From the NCBI GenBank assembly GCA_009731375.1, contig BJOX01000070.1:967964-1031963 (forward strand): DNA of 64,000 bases, read 5' to 3'. Numbering within the stretch: position 1 is the first letter of the stretch; each line of letters begins with the position of its first letter. Below are positions 11,080 to 22,563 of this stretch, one piece after another. A model generated the notes under the pieces. It was not told the origin of the DNA. It made no database searches and saw nothing but the letters and a program-made list of their open reading frames with translations. The translations under genes were made by a program, and so were the position numbers. This stretch comes from Paulinella micropora. Its lineage: Eukaryota; Cercozoa; Imbricatea; Euglyphida.

Positions 11080-13222
11080 ACTCTCAAGTGGTTTTTGATT
11101 TTAGACTCCCGACGGACTCTATCTCCTTTCCCACTTCATATACCACCCAACAAGTTAGTGTTTTCTACAGGCATGTACGCTAGTCATATTCACATATTTT
11201 GATAGGCAACTGCTATTTCGAATAGGCTAAGGCAGGTCACACAATACTGTTTACCGCTTGGAACACGTAGTGATAGTGTTGGCCTTATGCTCCGTCATGA
11301 TGTATGATTGGGTACACTATATCCGTCCTGCCTCTGCATGTTGATATTACCTTGATCAATGCGTTGACACATATACGCACGCACATATCGCGCATTGGTC
11401 TACATCTGCAATCTTTGTAATTCATTTTCTTTTTTTACTTATTTACATATCAATTGGTCAATCATCTGTTACGATTCGTTTCGATCGCAACTCCAACCTA
11501 CCGTTATGCTGGGGGGGGGGGGNNNNNNNNNNTACCGTACCGGACCGAAACATTAATAGTGTGTTAAACTTTCTTCAAGTTTTTACTTCAAGTTTACACT
11601 TCTATTTTTAGTTCCGTTACTTCATTTTTCCGTTTATTTATCAACTGTCATAACTTGTAGTTGTTACGTTTCCAACTGCCGTTAACAGATCAATTTATTT
11701 CCCTTTAACAGCTAGCTTTTTAGAAAAGCTTGACTACTGCCTTTTTCCCCATATCTGAAAACTTTTATTCTTTTGACCGCTATTTCCGCTCTCCAGTCAT
11801 TCTTTATTTCCTTGGACCGTGTTTTCCGGTTCCCAGACAACGCTCCAAGTAAAATCATGATGGTAAAACAAGTCAGATAGGTTAGTTAAAGTGGTATTAC
11901 TTAACATATTTTCCTTTATTTTTTCACAGACTGACTTGAACAACTTCAACTGCTACACAACACGTGTAGCACTTGAATTGCTACACAACACGTGTAGCAC
12001 TTGAATTGCTACACAACACGTGTAGCACTTGAATACTATTCGTTAGTTCTCAGAATTTGCATTGTTTCGCAAGGGACAAGTAGTCTGTCAAGCAAGTGTA
12101 CTAAATAAACTGGAATTGACCATGCCAGCGTCTTTTTGTATCTTCCCTGTTCTCGGAAGTATTTTGAGATCAAATGACAGCCGTGTGTGTATTCATTTGA
12201 ATGCCGGTTGGTAATTTCCTCACAGGAGGGTAGTCAAGACTTACAATTGATAACTTTTCCCGTGATCTTTTTTTTCAGGAATTTCTAAAAGTATATCGAA
12301 GCCAAGTGTGTCCGTCTGTCTGTCCGTCATCACTTCACGGAAACCAAACCACTTTTTTAGCGGCGGGGCCGGCCTGAAAGATCACGGGAAGAATATTTTG
12401 GACGGGCCGGCCTGTCTTTGTTGCGGAAACGCAACCTTTTTTTCGCTATGAATTCCACTTGGAAAAAATCGGGCCGCCCGGTTTTTCTATGGGAAAAGCA
12501 GAAAAAAATAATAAATAAATTAAAAAAAACAGAAGTCTTTGAAACTTTCCCTGGTCTGTAGTGATAAAAATAAAACCGCTTTGGGGCGGGCGATCCACTT
12601 GTGTATTTTTTCTAATATGTTATTTCTATATAATACTAGCTACAGGCGGGCGATCCCCTGTCATATTCTCGTTTTATATAAGTCAGAAAAATGAGCAGAA
12701 TAAAACAATTAGTACTACTGTCGACATTCATTTTAGCGAAAAAAAATTGAACCTATAAAAAATTTTCAACCTATAAAAAAACTTCAACTTATACAAAAAC
12801 TTCAACCTATATGGAAAATTAGTAACCTAAATAAAAAGTTTAACGCATATTAAAAAAAACACCTCAGTGATTATATCTGCATGATATATATAATTGGTGC
12901 ATTAAATTTGGGTTCATCTCGGCTGTGCGATATGAAGTTGTACATGGCCACCTAGCTTCCTACTGCTTGACGTCAGCTCCCCGATATCACCGCATCGCTA
13001 CTGCGCCTCAATTGTCTCATTTCCGCCGGCTTCCGCATCCCGATATTGTGACGATATAGCCTTTAATGAGAACGTCCTCTGTTCTTCCCTGTAACTTCTG
13101 TGTAAAAAGGGGCGGAGTGAAACAGAGAATTAACAACGATAGACCGGATGAGTTTCCTTAAATAGTGGCATTTCAAAATGTTCAGGTCTAAAAATATAGT
13201 CGTTATGATGGGCCGGTAACAA
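11080..13222. other. AT-rich non-coding region after element 1
   Basis: No convincing gene. It contains a poly-G run ending in a 10-N gap (11511-11532), a 28-bp tandem repeat (11952-12035), a GC-rich patch with repeated GGGCCGGCCTG (12366-12415) and two copies of GGCGGGCGATCC (12586 and 12646). A 3' LTR of element 1 might lie here but cannot be shown. Confidence 0.6.
11952..12035. repeat. Three tandem 28-bp repeats
   Basis: Units at 11952-11979, 11980-12007 and 12008-12035 are identical apart from the last base. Each contains CTACAC-AACAC-GTGTAG, a small hairpin with 6-nt arms, and the E-box-like palindrome CACGTG. Confidence 0.9.
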
Positions 13223-13239
13223 CCCCCCTCTCCAAAAAA
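13223..13239 (-). promoter_or_regulatory. Candidate polypurine tract of element 2
   Basis: On the minus strand a purine run ending GGAGAGGGGGG is followed directly by TTGTTACCGGCCC. A purine tract next to TGTTA is the expected join of internal region and 3' LTR in an LTR element reading leftward. The matching 5' LTR was not found to the right of 21180, so this stays tentative. Confidence 0.3.
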
Positions 13240-13580
13240 TCCGACTTGTGAGAAAAGAGGATTTGAAAAATTAAAACGACCCATCACGACTACTTATTTC
13301 ACGTATGCCAGAACATCCGTCTAAACCTAAATCCGCAGCCCCCCCGATAATAAATGCGTTAGCAAATTATGATCGAGTTCCCTCTATCGGGCAAATAAAA
13401 TTATCCTCCACTTGAACCTTACACTTGAGACGACTTGTCCCCGCAAAAAGGATACCTAATCCTGCATATCATCAATGTGACAAAGAACAGAAATAACATT
13501 ACCGTTTCCGTAAAGAAAATTGCTCCCTTGGAAAGCTTATGCTATTTTTCTTAGGTATTCCTACCTAGAAAAATGCTTAG

Positions 13581-14570
13581 CTACTTAACACGACCGCGTT
13601 TTCGGGTTCTTCCGGAACTTGACTTTTCAGTCTTATCCCTTGGATGCTTTCCAACATTGACTTTCCTGGGCCTTTCTGGTTTCCTACCGTTATCAGCCTC
13701 TTTTTCAGGCTTCAACTTCCTACATTTCTTTCCTCTGGTAACCTTGTCATAAGGTGGGGCTCCGACATATTCAAAAGGAAAATCAGAATCCAACAGAACA
13801 TCCCATATCCGTTCAGGAATCTGCATATCCGGGTCAAATCAAAAGGAGCATTGAGTACCAATCTTGGACTCTCTTGAATAGTCCATGGCGTGAAATCCTC
13901 ATCATCCTCTTTGATCTTCCCGTCCCAGATCTCTTTTCCCTTTGAATCTACATAAACTGGTAGATATGTTCTTTCCTTCGGCTTTTCCACAGCCTCCTCA
14001 CTCCTCCAGAATTGCATGACGGGTGTAATCCCCAACGTTCTTTCCTCTTTGAAGGTAACTTTCCAACAATCGTTAACAAATACAGGTCATCCAACGTATC
14101 ATCTCCGACGGATTTCTGATTAGGCTTCATAAGGTAAAAGGATCCTTGTCTCCACTTGATCCCTCCAGTGTCTTGACCATATAACCATAACTTTCCGATT
14201 GGTTCGAGTTTTGAATGCTTATGATCTAAACGATCTCTTTTGACTTCCTCTGTCTCCGTCGGTTCAGGACTTTATTCCTCTTCCGTATCCATCGGTATCG
14301 ATCCCACCTTGATCTCTGAATCCTCTGTCTTGAAGAGTCCCGCTCTTTGAACAGCTTGTCTGCTTTGTCCCCTCTTATGCTCTCCGCAATCTCCTCATCT
14401 CCAATCTGAACAGTGGTGTTCTCTTTAGCCTCTTTCTCATCCACCTTTGGTGGGTTCTTGAATCCATCTTGTATCCTGCCAAGAGCTTCTGCTTCCGACT
14501 CAAAATCCAACAGATAAGGCGCAAATTTCACCAACCTTCTGATATGAACAATCTGTTCCCTCCCTTTTCC
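13581..14570 (-). pseudogene. C-terminal tail domain of Pol, shared with element 3
   Basis: Segments in several frames match, in order, the tail of element 3 (41230-42190). The shared pieces are IVHIRRLVKF versus IVNVRRLIKY; MQFWRS versus MLQFYRS; YLPVYVD versus YVPVWWD; EIWDGKI versus EVWDAKI; WTIQESPRLVLNAPF versus WTISAWPRGVLDCPF; IPERIWDVL versus IPQKVWDVL; and VTRGKK versus VRGKK. This means a conserved domain of roughly 130-150 residues lies behind the integrase, after an acidic, low-complexity stretch. I do not recognise it. Here it is broken by frameshifts near 13830 and 14040. Confidence 0.65.
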
Positions 14571-14578
14571 AAGAGGTA

Positions 14579-15546
14579 CTATCTTATAGTCATAGGCTCC
14601 TGTGCCCTAGGATTGTAGGCTGTCACGTACTTCCACTTGAACCCGTAGTACTTGCCAAGTTCCTCAGAGAGCCAGTCGATAAATGTCTTGTGGCGATCTG
14701 ATGTAATTTTCCTGGGTACTCCTATCCTGGAAAATACATGGTCAATGAGCGCCTTGATCGTAGACTCTTTGGTCTCATCTTTGACTGGAACAGTAATGAC
14801 GTAGTTAGATGCACTGTTTATAACCGTCAAAACATACTTGAATCCATCCACTGATTCTGGTAAAGGTCCCACATGGTCAATAGATGATGAATCACATTAA
14901 AGATGTCCGCCGACAGGTCGAACTCCATCAGGTGTCCCTTGTTCGGTTGATATACCGTTTTCGCTCTTTTACAATGAACGCATCCTTCCACGAACCTCCT
15001 GATCTGTTTGATCATTCCATACCACCAAAACTTGCGCATAACCGCCCATTTCATCCGCTCAAATCCTGGATGGCTCGACAACGGACAATGGTGAGCTGCC
15101 ACCAGAATGTGCAGTCTCAAGTCTTTTGGAATCCATATTGTCCATTTGTCCTCCTGCTTCTCGTATGCTCCTCCTGGGCCCTTAAACCAGATAAGATCAT
15201 CCTTCCACGTCAGATATTTCATCTGATTCTTGATCTTTTCTGTCAGAGTCTTTCCTGACGGGTTGAGCATGTGTTCCACGAGCTCCTTATATTCCGCATC
15301 TGACTTTGTCAGTCTTTTGAAGGCCTCCACAGAAGCAATTCTGATATCCAGCCTATCCTCTTGTGCGAGTGCTGCTCTGTCGGGATGTTGGTCTCCTATG
15401 TCTTCCAATGATTTCCCTTCTAGAGGATACGCTAATCCTCCATGATCCGGAAAAGCTGACTCCTCTGAAACCTCCTTCCAGGATTTCTCATAATCCATGA
15501 CATCTTGCGTGTCGTAAAGTGAATCCGCCTTCTCCTTTCTTTCCAC
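14579..15546 (-). pseudogene. Integrase with internal deletion (element 2)
   Basis: The zinc region is intact: AAHHCPLSSHPGFERMKWAV and GCVHCKRAK (HHCC). In the core, SSSIDHVGPLPES carries the first Asp (14876-14878) and ITSDRHKTFI the second (14696-14698). After TAYNPRA, where element 3 continues into its catalytic Glu, the sequence jumps at about 14600 to a segment equivalent to the end of the GPY/F module (YDYKIVPLGKGREQIVHIRR). By comparison with element 3 about 0.5 kb is missing, including the catalytic Glu and most of the C-terminal SH3-like module. A further frameshift lies at about 14870. The enzyme cannot be functional. Confidence 0.8.
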
Positions 15547-16740
15547 AGGATCTCATCGTAGACTTCATAGATTCTACTGTCTAGACAGTCCTTACAACAG
15601 ATATCCGTTAACGGTTCAGTGGCCGCTTGAAAGGCGTATGCTTCCTCTGATACAAAATGAACTGAGGTTTTCCAATTGTCCCTCTTGTAACACACTAACC
15701 CTCTGGGTTTCTTCTTGTCAAAGTCACAATCATTCTCCAGTTCCTCCAAGGATAGGGTGCATCCTGACATCGTGAAAACAGACTCCGGTGTCGTGAATCT
15801 GAATCGTGCATAGCCTGTGCCATCATGAACAGGATCCTCCAGTCTTACTCTAATTGAGTAGACCTCGTCTTCCTTTATTTCCTCCTGCTCAATCTTGTCC
15901 TTGCCTTGCCGGGACATTGCATCCGCCTTTACATTGTCCTTTCCTTTCAGATACTCGATAGTGAAGTGGTATTCCGCCAGTTCCTGTTGCCATCTGGCTA
16001 ATCGCCCCTTCTGATCCTGATTCATGAGCCATTTCAAGTTGTGATGGTCCGTTCTCACCAACGTGTTCTTGGCTCCCCACAGGTATCCTCTTAGCCTTCT
16101 GAAGGCCCAAACGATAGCTAGCGTTTCCCGGTGTCTTGTACAATACTGTCTTTCTTCCTTTGACAGTTGTCTACTAATGAACGTGACGGGTCTTAGTACA
16201 TCCGATACCTCATCCATTTGTTGTAAGACTCCTCCAATCGCATAGCCCGATGCATCCGTGTCTAAGACAGACGGTTTCTTCCAATCCGGTAACATCAGTA
16301 CCCGGCCTCCCTCCTTCGGGTCCCTTGATAGCTCTTCTTTGAGCCAGTTTATAGTCCTTATCACTGGAGCTGGCCATGGGTCTTCAGCATGTCCATTCTT
16401 TAGGAATTCCCGGATACATTGAACTTCGTCTGCAAATCTTGGAATAAACTCCCCATAGTACTGAGCCAATGAGACAAATGAATGTAACTCTGACTTAGTC
16501 TTGGGCATCTCCATCTCAGCTACTGCGTTTCTCTTCTTGTTCGAAATCGCACATTTTCCTTGAGAGATCTGGTATCCCAAATAAGTAATAGAGTCCTGCG
16601 CAAACTCACACTTCTTCGGGTTCAACTTGAGTCCAAAGGCTTTGACTCGCCTTAATACATCTCTGACGTGTTCCACATGATCATCCTCCGTCTTTGAAAA
16701 TATGATCACGTCATCAATATAACAAAAAGCATAGACTTCC
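15547..16740 (-). pseudogene. RT palm/thumb and RNase H (element 2)
   Basis: The YIDD motif is at 16713-16724 (AFCYIDDVIIFSKTEDD), followed by KKCEFAQDSITYLGYQIS, typical of the Ty3/gypsy thumb. RNase H follows with LDTDASGYAIGGVLQQ, SRQLSKEERQYCTRHRETLA, VRTDHHNLKWLM and KGKDNVKADAMSRQ, so all main RNase H signatures are present. The stretch between RNase H and integrase (15890-15550) contains a Cys-rich piece (ICCKDC). This is the longest uninterrupted frame of the element. Confidence 0.9.
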
Positions 16741-17440
16741 GTATGCCATATCTTTCCGTAAAACTCTTGTCCTCATACTTGTCACCAAGCATAGTGGTCG
16801 TTGCCTTCTGGAATACCCCCGGTGAGATCTTAAGTCCCATAAGTAGCACCTTCAATACGTATGTCTTCATTCCGATTGAAAAAGCTGTCAACCATCGGCT
16901 TCTTTCCGATATTGGGATCTGCCAGAATCCGTTCTTGAGATCAAGCGTTGAATAAATCTTTGCTCCATATAAGCTATTAGTAGCTTGTTTGATGTCCGGT
17001 ACCGGTGTGTCGATATCCATGATCATTTGTTGATCCGGAAATAGTTGATACAGAGCCTGAGTGTTCCATCTGGTTTCGGGGCCATGGTCACAGGAGATGA
17101 GATTTCCGACAGTCTCTCCTCTATCAAATCTCGATCATGTAGGTCCTCAATGATCTCTTTCGCGATCTTTTCCTCATGATAGCTAAGTCTCCCTCTCGAC
17201 TTCCCTTTCATGTAGTCCCCTGGTTTCCGCTCGAAATTGACCTCGAAGTCCTTGACTGATCCAGACTCCAATGGTCCAAAAGCCTCGATCCCTTCATCAA
17301 GTGTGTCCTTCAGCTTTGCCTTGAACTTGGCCGAACCTTTCCATGAGCTTTTCTTTTACCCCAGCATCTCCTTTGCTTCATTGAGCGCTTTAGCTTTATC
17401 TTCCGGGCTGATTGACTTCAATACCTCCTTGTAGTCAGAA
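16706..17440 (-). pseudogene. N-terminal RT part (element 2), two frameshifts and a stop
   Basis: Fingers and palm of RT: VTMAPKPDGTLRLCINYFRI, then IYSTLDLKNGFWQIPISE (first catalytic Asp) and SPGVFQKATTTMLGD. Frame breaks occur at 17023-17026 (ATGA overlap, -1) and near 16740, just before YIDD. Upstream, a TAA near 17355 splits a lysine-rich stretch that otherwise reads on to 17470. These lesions are spread evenly, as expected for an old copy. Confidence 0.85.
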
Positions 17441-17468
17441 CTTTTGCGCTGTTCCCATTTGTCAAACC

Positions 17469-18137
17469 TCATGTCACTGTTGTATCCTCCATTTGAACTT
17501 TCTCGTCCTTTGCGAGACCACAAATCTGATCCACGACCATTGCGAATTGTAGGCCATGCGTCTTGTGATAGATCCCCGATATCTGATTAAACGCACTTTT
17601 TCTAACATCGGACATCTCTCGTTCGAGAAGCAGTTGCCTCCAATCGAATGCTTGTTCTTTTGTCCCCAAATGACATGCAATGATGAGCTTTCTGCAACTA
17701 CAAGGAATCGGGATCAGATCATCGATCATGTAGTCTTCAATATCGTTCCACCACATTTCTTTCCTTGTTCCAACAGGTACGACAATAGTCATCTTAGTGA
17801 CCGATACTCGATTCTTTAACGCCCTCTTGATCTCCTTGATCCCATGAGGCAGATGAGGCTCTACTCCCCACTTAGCTGTCAGAAATTCTTGAATTGTTTC
17901 TTCTTTCTTCTGGGCCGCGTTCATGGTTACATTCCATACTACGTCAGAATCCATACTTTCGTAATTGTCAATGTTGACGTGCTCGCCATCCACATGAACA
18001 GCCTTCCCATTGAGACCATCCAAGAGCTTGTGTTTCTCGGTCTCCAGATAATCCAACCTTCTCTGGATTGACTCCAGAATCATGTGTCGATCCGGTTCCA
18101 TATCTGAGTCCTCTTCCCCGATTTCCATCTGGTCCAA
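17469..18137 (-). pseudogene. Spacer region between protease and RT (element 2)
   Basis: 222 codons, N-terminal part acidic with an ERRLDYLETEK-like helical stretch, then a more globular segment with WWNDIEDYMIDDLIPIPCSC. In some Ty3/gypsy lineages a region between protease and RT is present, but I do not recognise this one. It joins the protease frame by an apparent indel near 18130 and is followed by the RT N-terminus. Confidence 0.45.
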
Positions 18138-18703
18138 TTGTCCTCAGAGTCCTCCGTGCTTAAGTCTGTCATGAACACTCGGTCCTCCATCTCATCCATA
18201 GACGGATGCCAATTCTCCACCTTTGCCTGGGTAAAGAATGAGTGATCCACTTTACCTTTACAACTTGTAAGGAAGCTCCAATATTTCCGGTCTGGTTCGA
18301 TCTCGTACCTCACGTTCCCATAATATACGTGGTTTTCGTATGTATGGATCCGCGTTCTCATTTGTTTAAGCACGTTTAGAGAGATCAGGATTGGTCCATC
18401 GAAATTCGGAACTATCCAAAACTTGAGTCTGTGCGAAGTTCCATCTTTCAACAAGATGTTCAGAAACACGTAACCTGTCACTGGGGCATCTCCACCGACT
18501 CCCTTGACTCGTCCTCCACCTTTAAAGAAATCCCACTGGTTTCCCCACCAGCTCTTGTTCCGATATCGCTGAATGAACTCTTGGCCTACTACATTGGTGG
18601 AAGCCATGGTATCATTCCCTACTTTACATTCCTCGTCCGGTCCCTCTAAGTACAACTTAGTAAAGAGTAGATCCGAATGAGATTCGAACAAGGGTTTTGC
18701 CAC
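18080..18703 (-). pseudogene. Retropepsin-like protease with DTM in place of DTG (element 2)
   Basis: The segment NDTMASTNVVGQEFIQRY lines up with the active-site loop of retropepsins (D-T/S-G-A-S/T-x-N) but has Met at the invariant Gly; the codons are at 18605-18613. The later hydrophobic strand GPILISLNVLKQM corresponds to the 'ILG-D-hL' strand. Size and position fit a protease domain. Gly to Met needs more than one base change, so either this lineage tolerates it or several mutations have accumulated. Confidence 0.6.
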
Positions 18704-18748
18704 AGCTTTAACTTTAACAAGTCTCTATGGACTCTCTCTCTCACTCTC

Positions 18749-18827
<79 letters not shown>

Positions 18828-19545
18828 CNNNNNNNNNNTCCTCTGAACCAGGGTCATGTGAGTTCCGATGACTACACACTTTTGCCTTCCCAGAGGCCCT
18901 TTCGGCTTCACAAGCCTTCTGGTTCGAATCAGCGTTGTCCCTTGTTTGTGACTTATTCAGTCTTTTTGCGGTAACCATCTCCTCTTGGGAGTAATATATG
19001 GGAATCTCAACTACTTTTCCATCGTAGTCATCCTTAATAAAGATCCACTGATCCTCAAAATTCGGATTCGAGATCGTTGTTTCCTTTTCTTGTTTCGGAT
19101 CTAATTGTCCTACTACAACGTCTGTATCAACGAATGCGTCCTCAGGTCGCTGCGGCANNNNNNNNNNTTCAGGTCGCTGCGGCAGACACCTATGATAATA
19201 TACATCGTGTCTTGCATCCACAGTTAAGGTTTTGTCAACCTTCTTCCACTCGAAGTCGGGCTCTATGGCCTTCTTACTTGCCTTGGCCTTTATCTCTCGA
19301 CCCTCCTCCTGCAATACAAACAGTTCATGTGCTTCCCGAGCTTCACAAGCTTTCCGAAAATCCTCGATTTGTTTTATCCGATCTTTGTGCGTATATTTGA
19401 GGAACTCTTGTCGCCCAGGACCTGACTTGTCCGAGATGACCTCAATACTAGATCTTTCTCGGCTAGCCGATCCGGGCAAGGCTCCTGACACACCAGCATC
19501 CTTGTGCTGAACTGATTCTGAGACTAGTAAATTACCAGTTAGCAT
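18646..19545 (-). pseudogene. Gag-pol linker with simple-repeat expansion and two gaps (element 2)
   Basis: Charged, Lys/Glu-rich coding sequence interrupted by a 10-N gap at 19158-19167 and a second at 18829-18838, then by a (CT)n tract that reads as Glu-Arg repeats. The first gap is flanked by the same 16 bases on each side (19142-19157 and 19169-19184), so it is probably an unmerged overlap rather than missing sequence. The offset between the two copies is 27 bases, so the frame is kept either way. Confidence 0.6.
18722..18838. repeat. (CT)n microsatellite and 10-N gap
   Basis: A CT dinucleotide run of about 100 bp ends at TATATC and the N gap. Its true length is unknown. It lies inside the coding part of element 2 and probably expanded after the element died. 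Confidence 0.9.
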
Positions 19546-21173
19546 GCTTTGAAGGGCTGCCTGTGGCAGATTGAGCTGAACGCTGTCGGATTTGAATATC
19601 CCGACATATCTCGATCCCTATAGTCATCATGACTGAGACTAGCACCATGATCCAAGTTAGACCTGCGATCACGGTCACTGTCACCGCGGCGGTCCCTGTC
19701 TCGATCACGGTCCCGTCGTTCTCGATCCTCCCGTTCCCGTTTACGCTTTTCCACATATTCCCTATCGCGTTTCTCCTTTTCCTCCCGCACACGACGTTCA
19801 CGTTGCTCCTTCTCGTCCTTGTAGTACTTGAACGTTGCTGCCGTCGCCTCTCTCTTCTTCTCCACATACTGTTGCCAAGCATCCCACGCGTACTTGAGTC
19901 CATCCCGTTCTTTTGGAAGGAACAGATCCAAGGTCTGTCTAGGATCAATGAGAAAATGCCTGGCCGCCTCCCGGTATTCCTCAGTGATCCTTACTCGATC
20001 AAACCCTTCTTGGTTAGGGTAGTCGTGCCAGAATCTGTTGTCACATCCAAGTTTGGTACACTGGCCTTGGTTGTTCCCTGCAATGAATCCCGCCTGGATC
20101 ATGCATGTTGGCTTCCTTCCAAAGAACATCGTTCCAACTTCTTCCTATCTCATCCACGGATGCTTGACCCCCGGCCTCACAGTCCTCACATAACGTTGAG
20201 TTTGTGGCCTAGACGGATGAAGAAAAGGATTCTGAGGGTTGTAAATAGGAATGGTGATTTGACTGGCTCTCCCTCCTGGTCTCCCTCTATCACCTTCCCC
20301 GTGTCCTCCACCGTGACTTCCTCCATGACCTCGTCCTTGAGCAGGCTTATTAGCCGAAGGTAGACTATTCAGAGTTCTACTCTGAGAAAAAGTGTTTGGA
20401 CTGCCACTGCGTTCATATCCAGGCGCAGACGGGTACCCATACATGGCTCCTGATGCCACAGAGCCCCGCGAGCTTGAATAGAATGCATGCCCTTCACTTG
20501 CTGAGAATCCCATCTCGAATCCCCCACCAGCTCTTGCATACTGGTTACTGTCATAGCTTGACGAAGAAGATGAAGAACTGAAGTCTCCCATACTTGTTCT
20601 TCCCAAATTTCCAAACGAACTCGAAGCATTAGACAAAGCCTTGGCTACTTCCATCAGGATCTCCGCATCTTCTTTGGTCTCGAGGTTCCAATCCAATTGG
20701 TTAGCAATGCCACCACTTTCTCTTTCCATTCCCCAACGATCCCTTGCCGACTTCCACTTTATCTTTGTTCTCATGATCGTAATGATGGAACCAATCAAAG
20801 CTTGTCCCGTCTGGGTTGGATTCATGTAGATGGTGCTCAGGGTACTCTTGATCATGTCAGGTTCCGCATTGATGAGACACAAAAGCTTCGTCATACGTAC
20901 AATCCCTGCCAGGTTCATGTTTCCACTCAGGAACTCCTTCTCGATATATCTGTTGCAGAACTGAAGTTCCTGGTGCTTGTCGGTAAACTTGTAGTATCCG
21001 AATTCATGTCCCACCATGAGTCCCAGAACCTCAGCAATTGGCACGTTTGCATCGTTCCTCATCTTTTTGAGTTCCTCGTGTCTCTTCCTCCACTTGTCCT
21101 TATCCTGAAACGACGTCCCTTGAAGAAACGTAACTGCAATGTTCAAGAGATGAGTGACTGACGACAGGATCAT
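19539..21173 (-). pseudogene. Gag-like polyprotein, interrupted by TAG (element 2)
   Basis: From the start at 21173 a 342-codon frame runs to a TAG at 20145-20147. The same frame stays open afterwards to 19539. The first part is alpha-helical in composition with KDKWRKRHEELKKMR and FGYYKFTDK, then a Ser/Gly-rich stretch and a basic Gly/His/Arg tail. The second part has Cys/His residues (CTKLGCDNRFWH) that could bind zinc, then a highly charged Arg/Asp/Glu region coding for RDRDRDR-type repeats. The TAG sits between the two, where a readthrough stop would separate Gag from the rest, but in this decayed copy a chance mutation is equally possible. A frame change near 19600 leads into the linker. 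Confidence 0.55.
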
Positions 21174-21452
21174 GATGTCGTAGTTTCGACAGAGTTCGAT
21201 GAAACTTCTTTTTCATCTTCCACTGAGGTTTAAAGAGAACTATCTTTCTCTTTTCCTACTCCTTTTCCTTTTAGCGAGACAAGTCACTGACACATCGTTA
21301 CTATCAATCACTCATTTTGTACGCAGCTCTACTTAACCGTGACTACTGAGGTCTGAGGGGGTGAGCTATCAGACTGAGCACTTTAAAAATCAGTCAAAAT
21401 CACTCGAGACGACCTAACGGAGGATCATACTCTCTCCATGCCTGCAAACAAT

Positions 21453-21483
<31 letters not shown>

Positions 21484-22560
21484 AGCAGTAGCGGCATCAT
21501 CTCCTCCTCCTCATCCTCCTACTACTACTGGTAGTACTACTACTACTAATAATAATAATACCGTTGACCATTCACTGTTTTTGACCGGCCCGTTAGAATC
21601 TCCTCTGCACGACGTTTCGACTTCACTAACTAGTTTTCAATTTCGTTCAGAAATAACTTCAGACGATCAAGTCAAAATTTTTTTTCAAAAAATTAATTGC
21701 CTTTTCCTCACTCTACTGCCTTTGCCCCTAATTTCCCGTGAAACACACGTTGCGGTAAATTTTTGAAGGAAGCAAAAGTGAAGGAAAAGAATATTTTGAC
21801 TTACTTAAATTTTAAATCAACAGAGAAAACTTTTTCTAAATGTAAATTTCGGACACTTGAAATTATAAGTCTGAATTGAAGCCATCCTTCAAGCGTTTTA
21901 CAGCTGTTTCAAGTTACGCGAGCTCACCAACTCACAATCTACGTTCAGCGCAAACAAGTAGAAATCTACGTAAATAAACGAAGTCACCGCTCTGCTATTT
22001 CACCTGCTCTCAGAAGTCAGGACTTCATGCAGCCATAGAGACTTTAATAAGAGTTCGTTGTGTAATTATCCCTTAGGGTTGTATCCAAACTCACAGGCTT
22101 CACTCACCTTCATGAATGCAAGTATTTCATTAATCTGTGCGGACGTTCCAAGTGACTTTTGACAGCTATGCGATGTCCGGTCATTCTTTTGTCTGAAGTA
22201 TACAAAATGCCTCACTAAGTGATTTTTGACAGTTATGCGAAGTCCGGTCATCCTTTTGTCTGAAGTATACAAAATGTCTCACTAGCAATTACGGGGCTTG
22301 CCACAGACATTGAAGCGCTTGTCTTTCCTCCTCGATTTTCACTTACACTTATTCGTTCATCTACGAACGCACGGAAAGCACAACAGTGTGGCTCACTACA
22401 CCTTCATTCAGTTGGCTGTCTTGTGCAGTCTCACCCTCATTACTATTCCCCACGTCAGGCTTTGTCACTGACCAGACTAGTTGACGTACAACTAAATACT
22501 GTAAAGAAATTACTTCTCAATTAATGAGTCAAGATAACCCTTTCCCACCCGAAATTTAAT
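21174..22560. other. 5' flank of element 2, non-coding
   Basis: No gene seen. It includes a mixed trinucleotide tract (ATC, CAG, CTC, CTA, AAT) at 21448-21560 and a 67-bp tandem duplication at 22152-22285. A 5' LTR and primer-binding site of element 2 should lie here, but no match to the candidate 3' LTR was found. Confidence 0.5.
22152..22285. repeat. 67-bp tandem duplication
   Basis: Units 22152-22218 and 22219-22285 differ at about six positions. Each contains TTTTGACAG and GTCTGAAGTATACAAAATG. Confidence 0.9.
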
Positions 22561-22563
22561 GCA

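Larger units (their letters stand above)
13581..21173 (-). mobile_element. Retroelement 2: degenerate Ty3/gypsy element
   Basis: Reading leftward, the order is gag (21173-19539), linker (19545-18646), protease (18703-18080), spacer (18137-17469), RT (17440-16710), RNase H (to about 15890), integrase (15546-14579), C-terminal tail (14570-13581). This is the Ty3/gypsy order. It has at least six frame changes or stops and a deletion inside the integrase, so it is a dead copy. Two 10-N gaps (18829-18838 and 19158-19167) lie in it. It shares a distinctive C-terminal tail with element 3. Confidence 0.85.

Noticed and set aside
12561-12758. Short frame with a hydrophobic segment
   Set aside because: AT-rich sequence, no codon bias, no neighbouring support.
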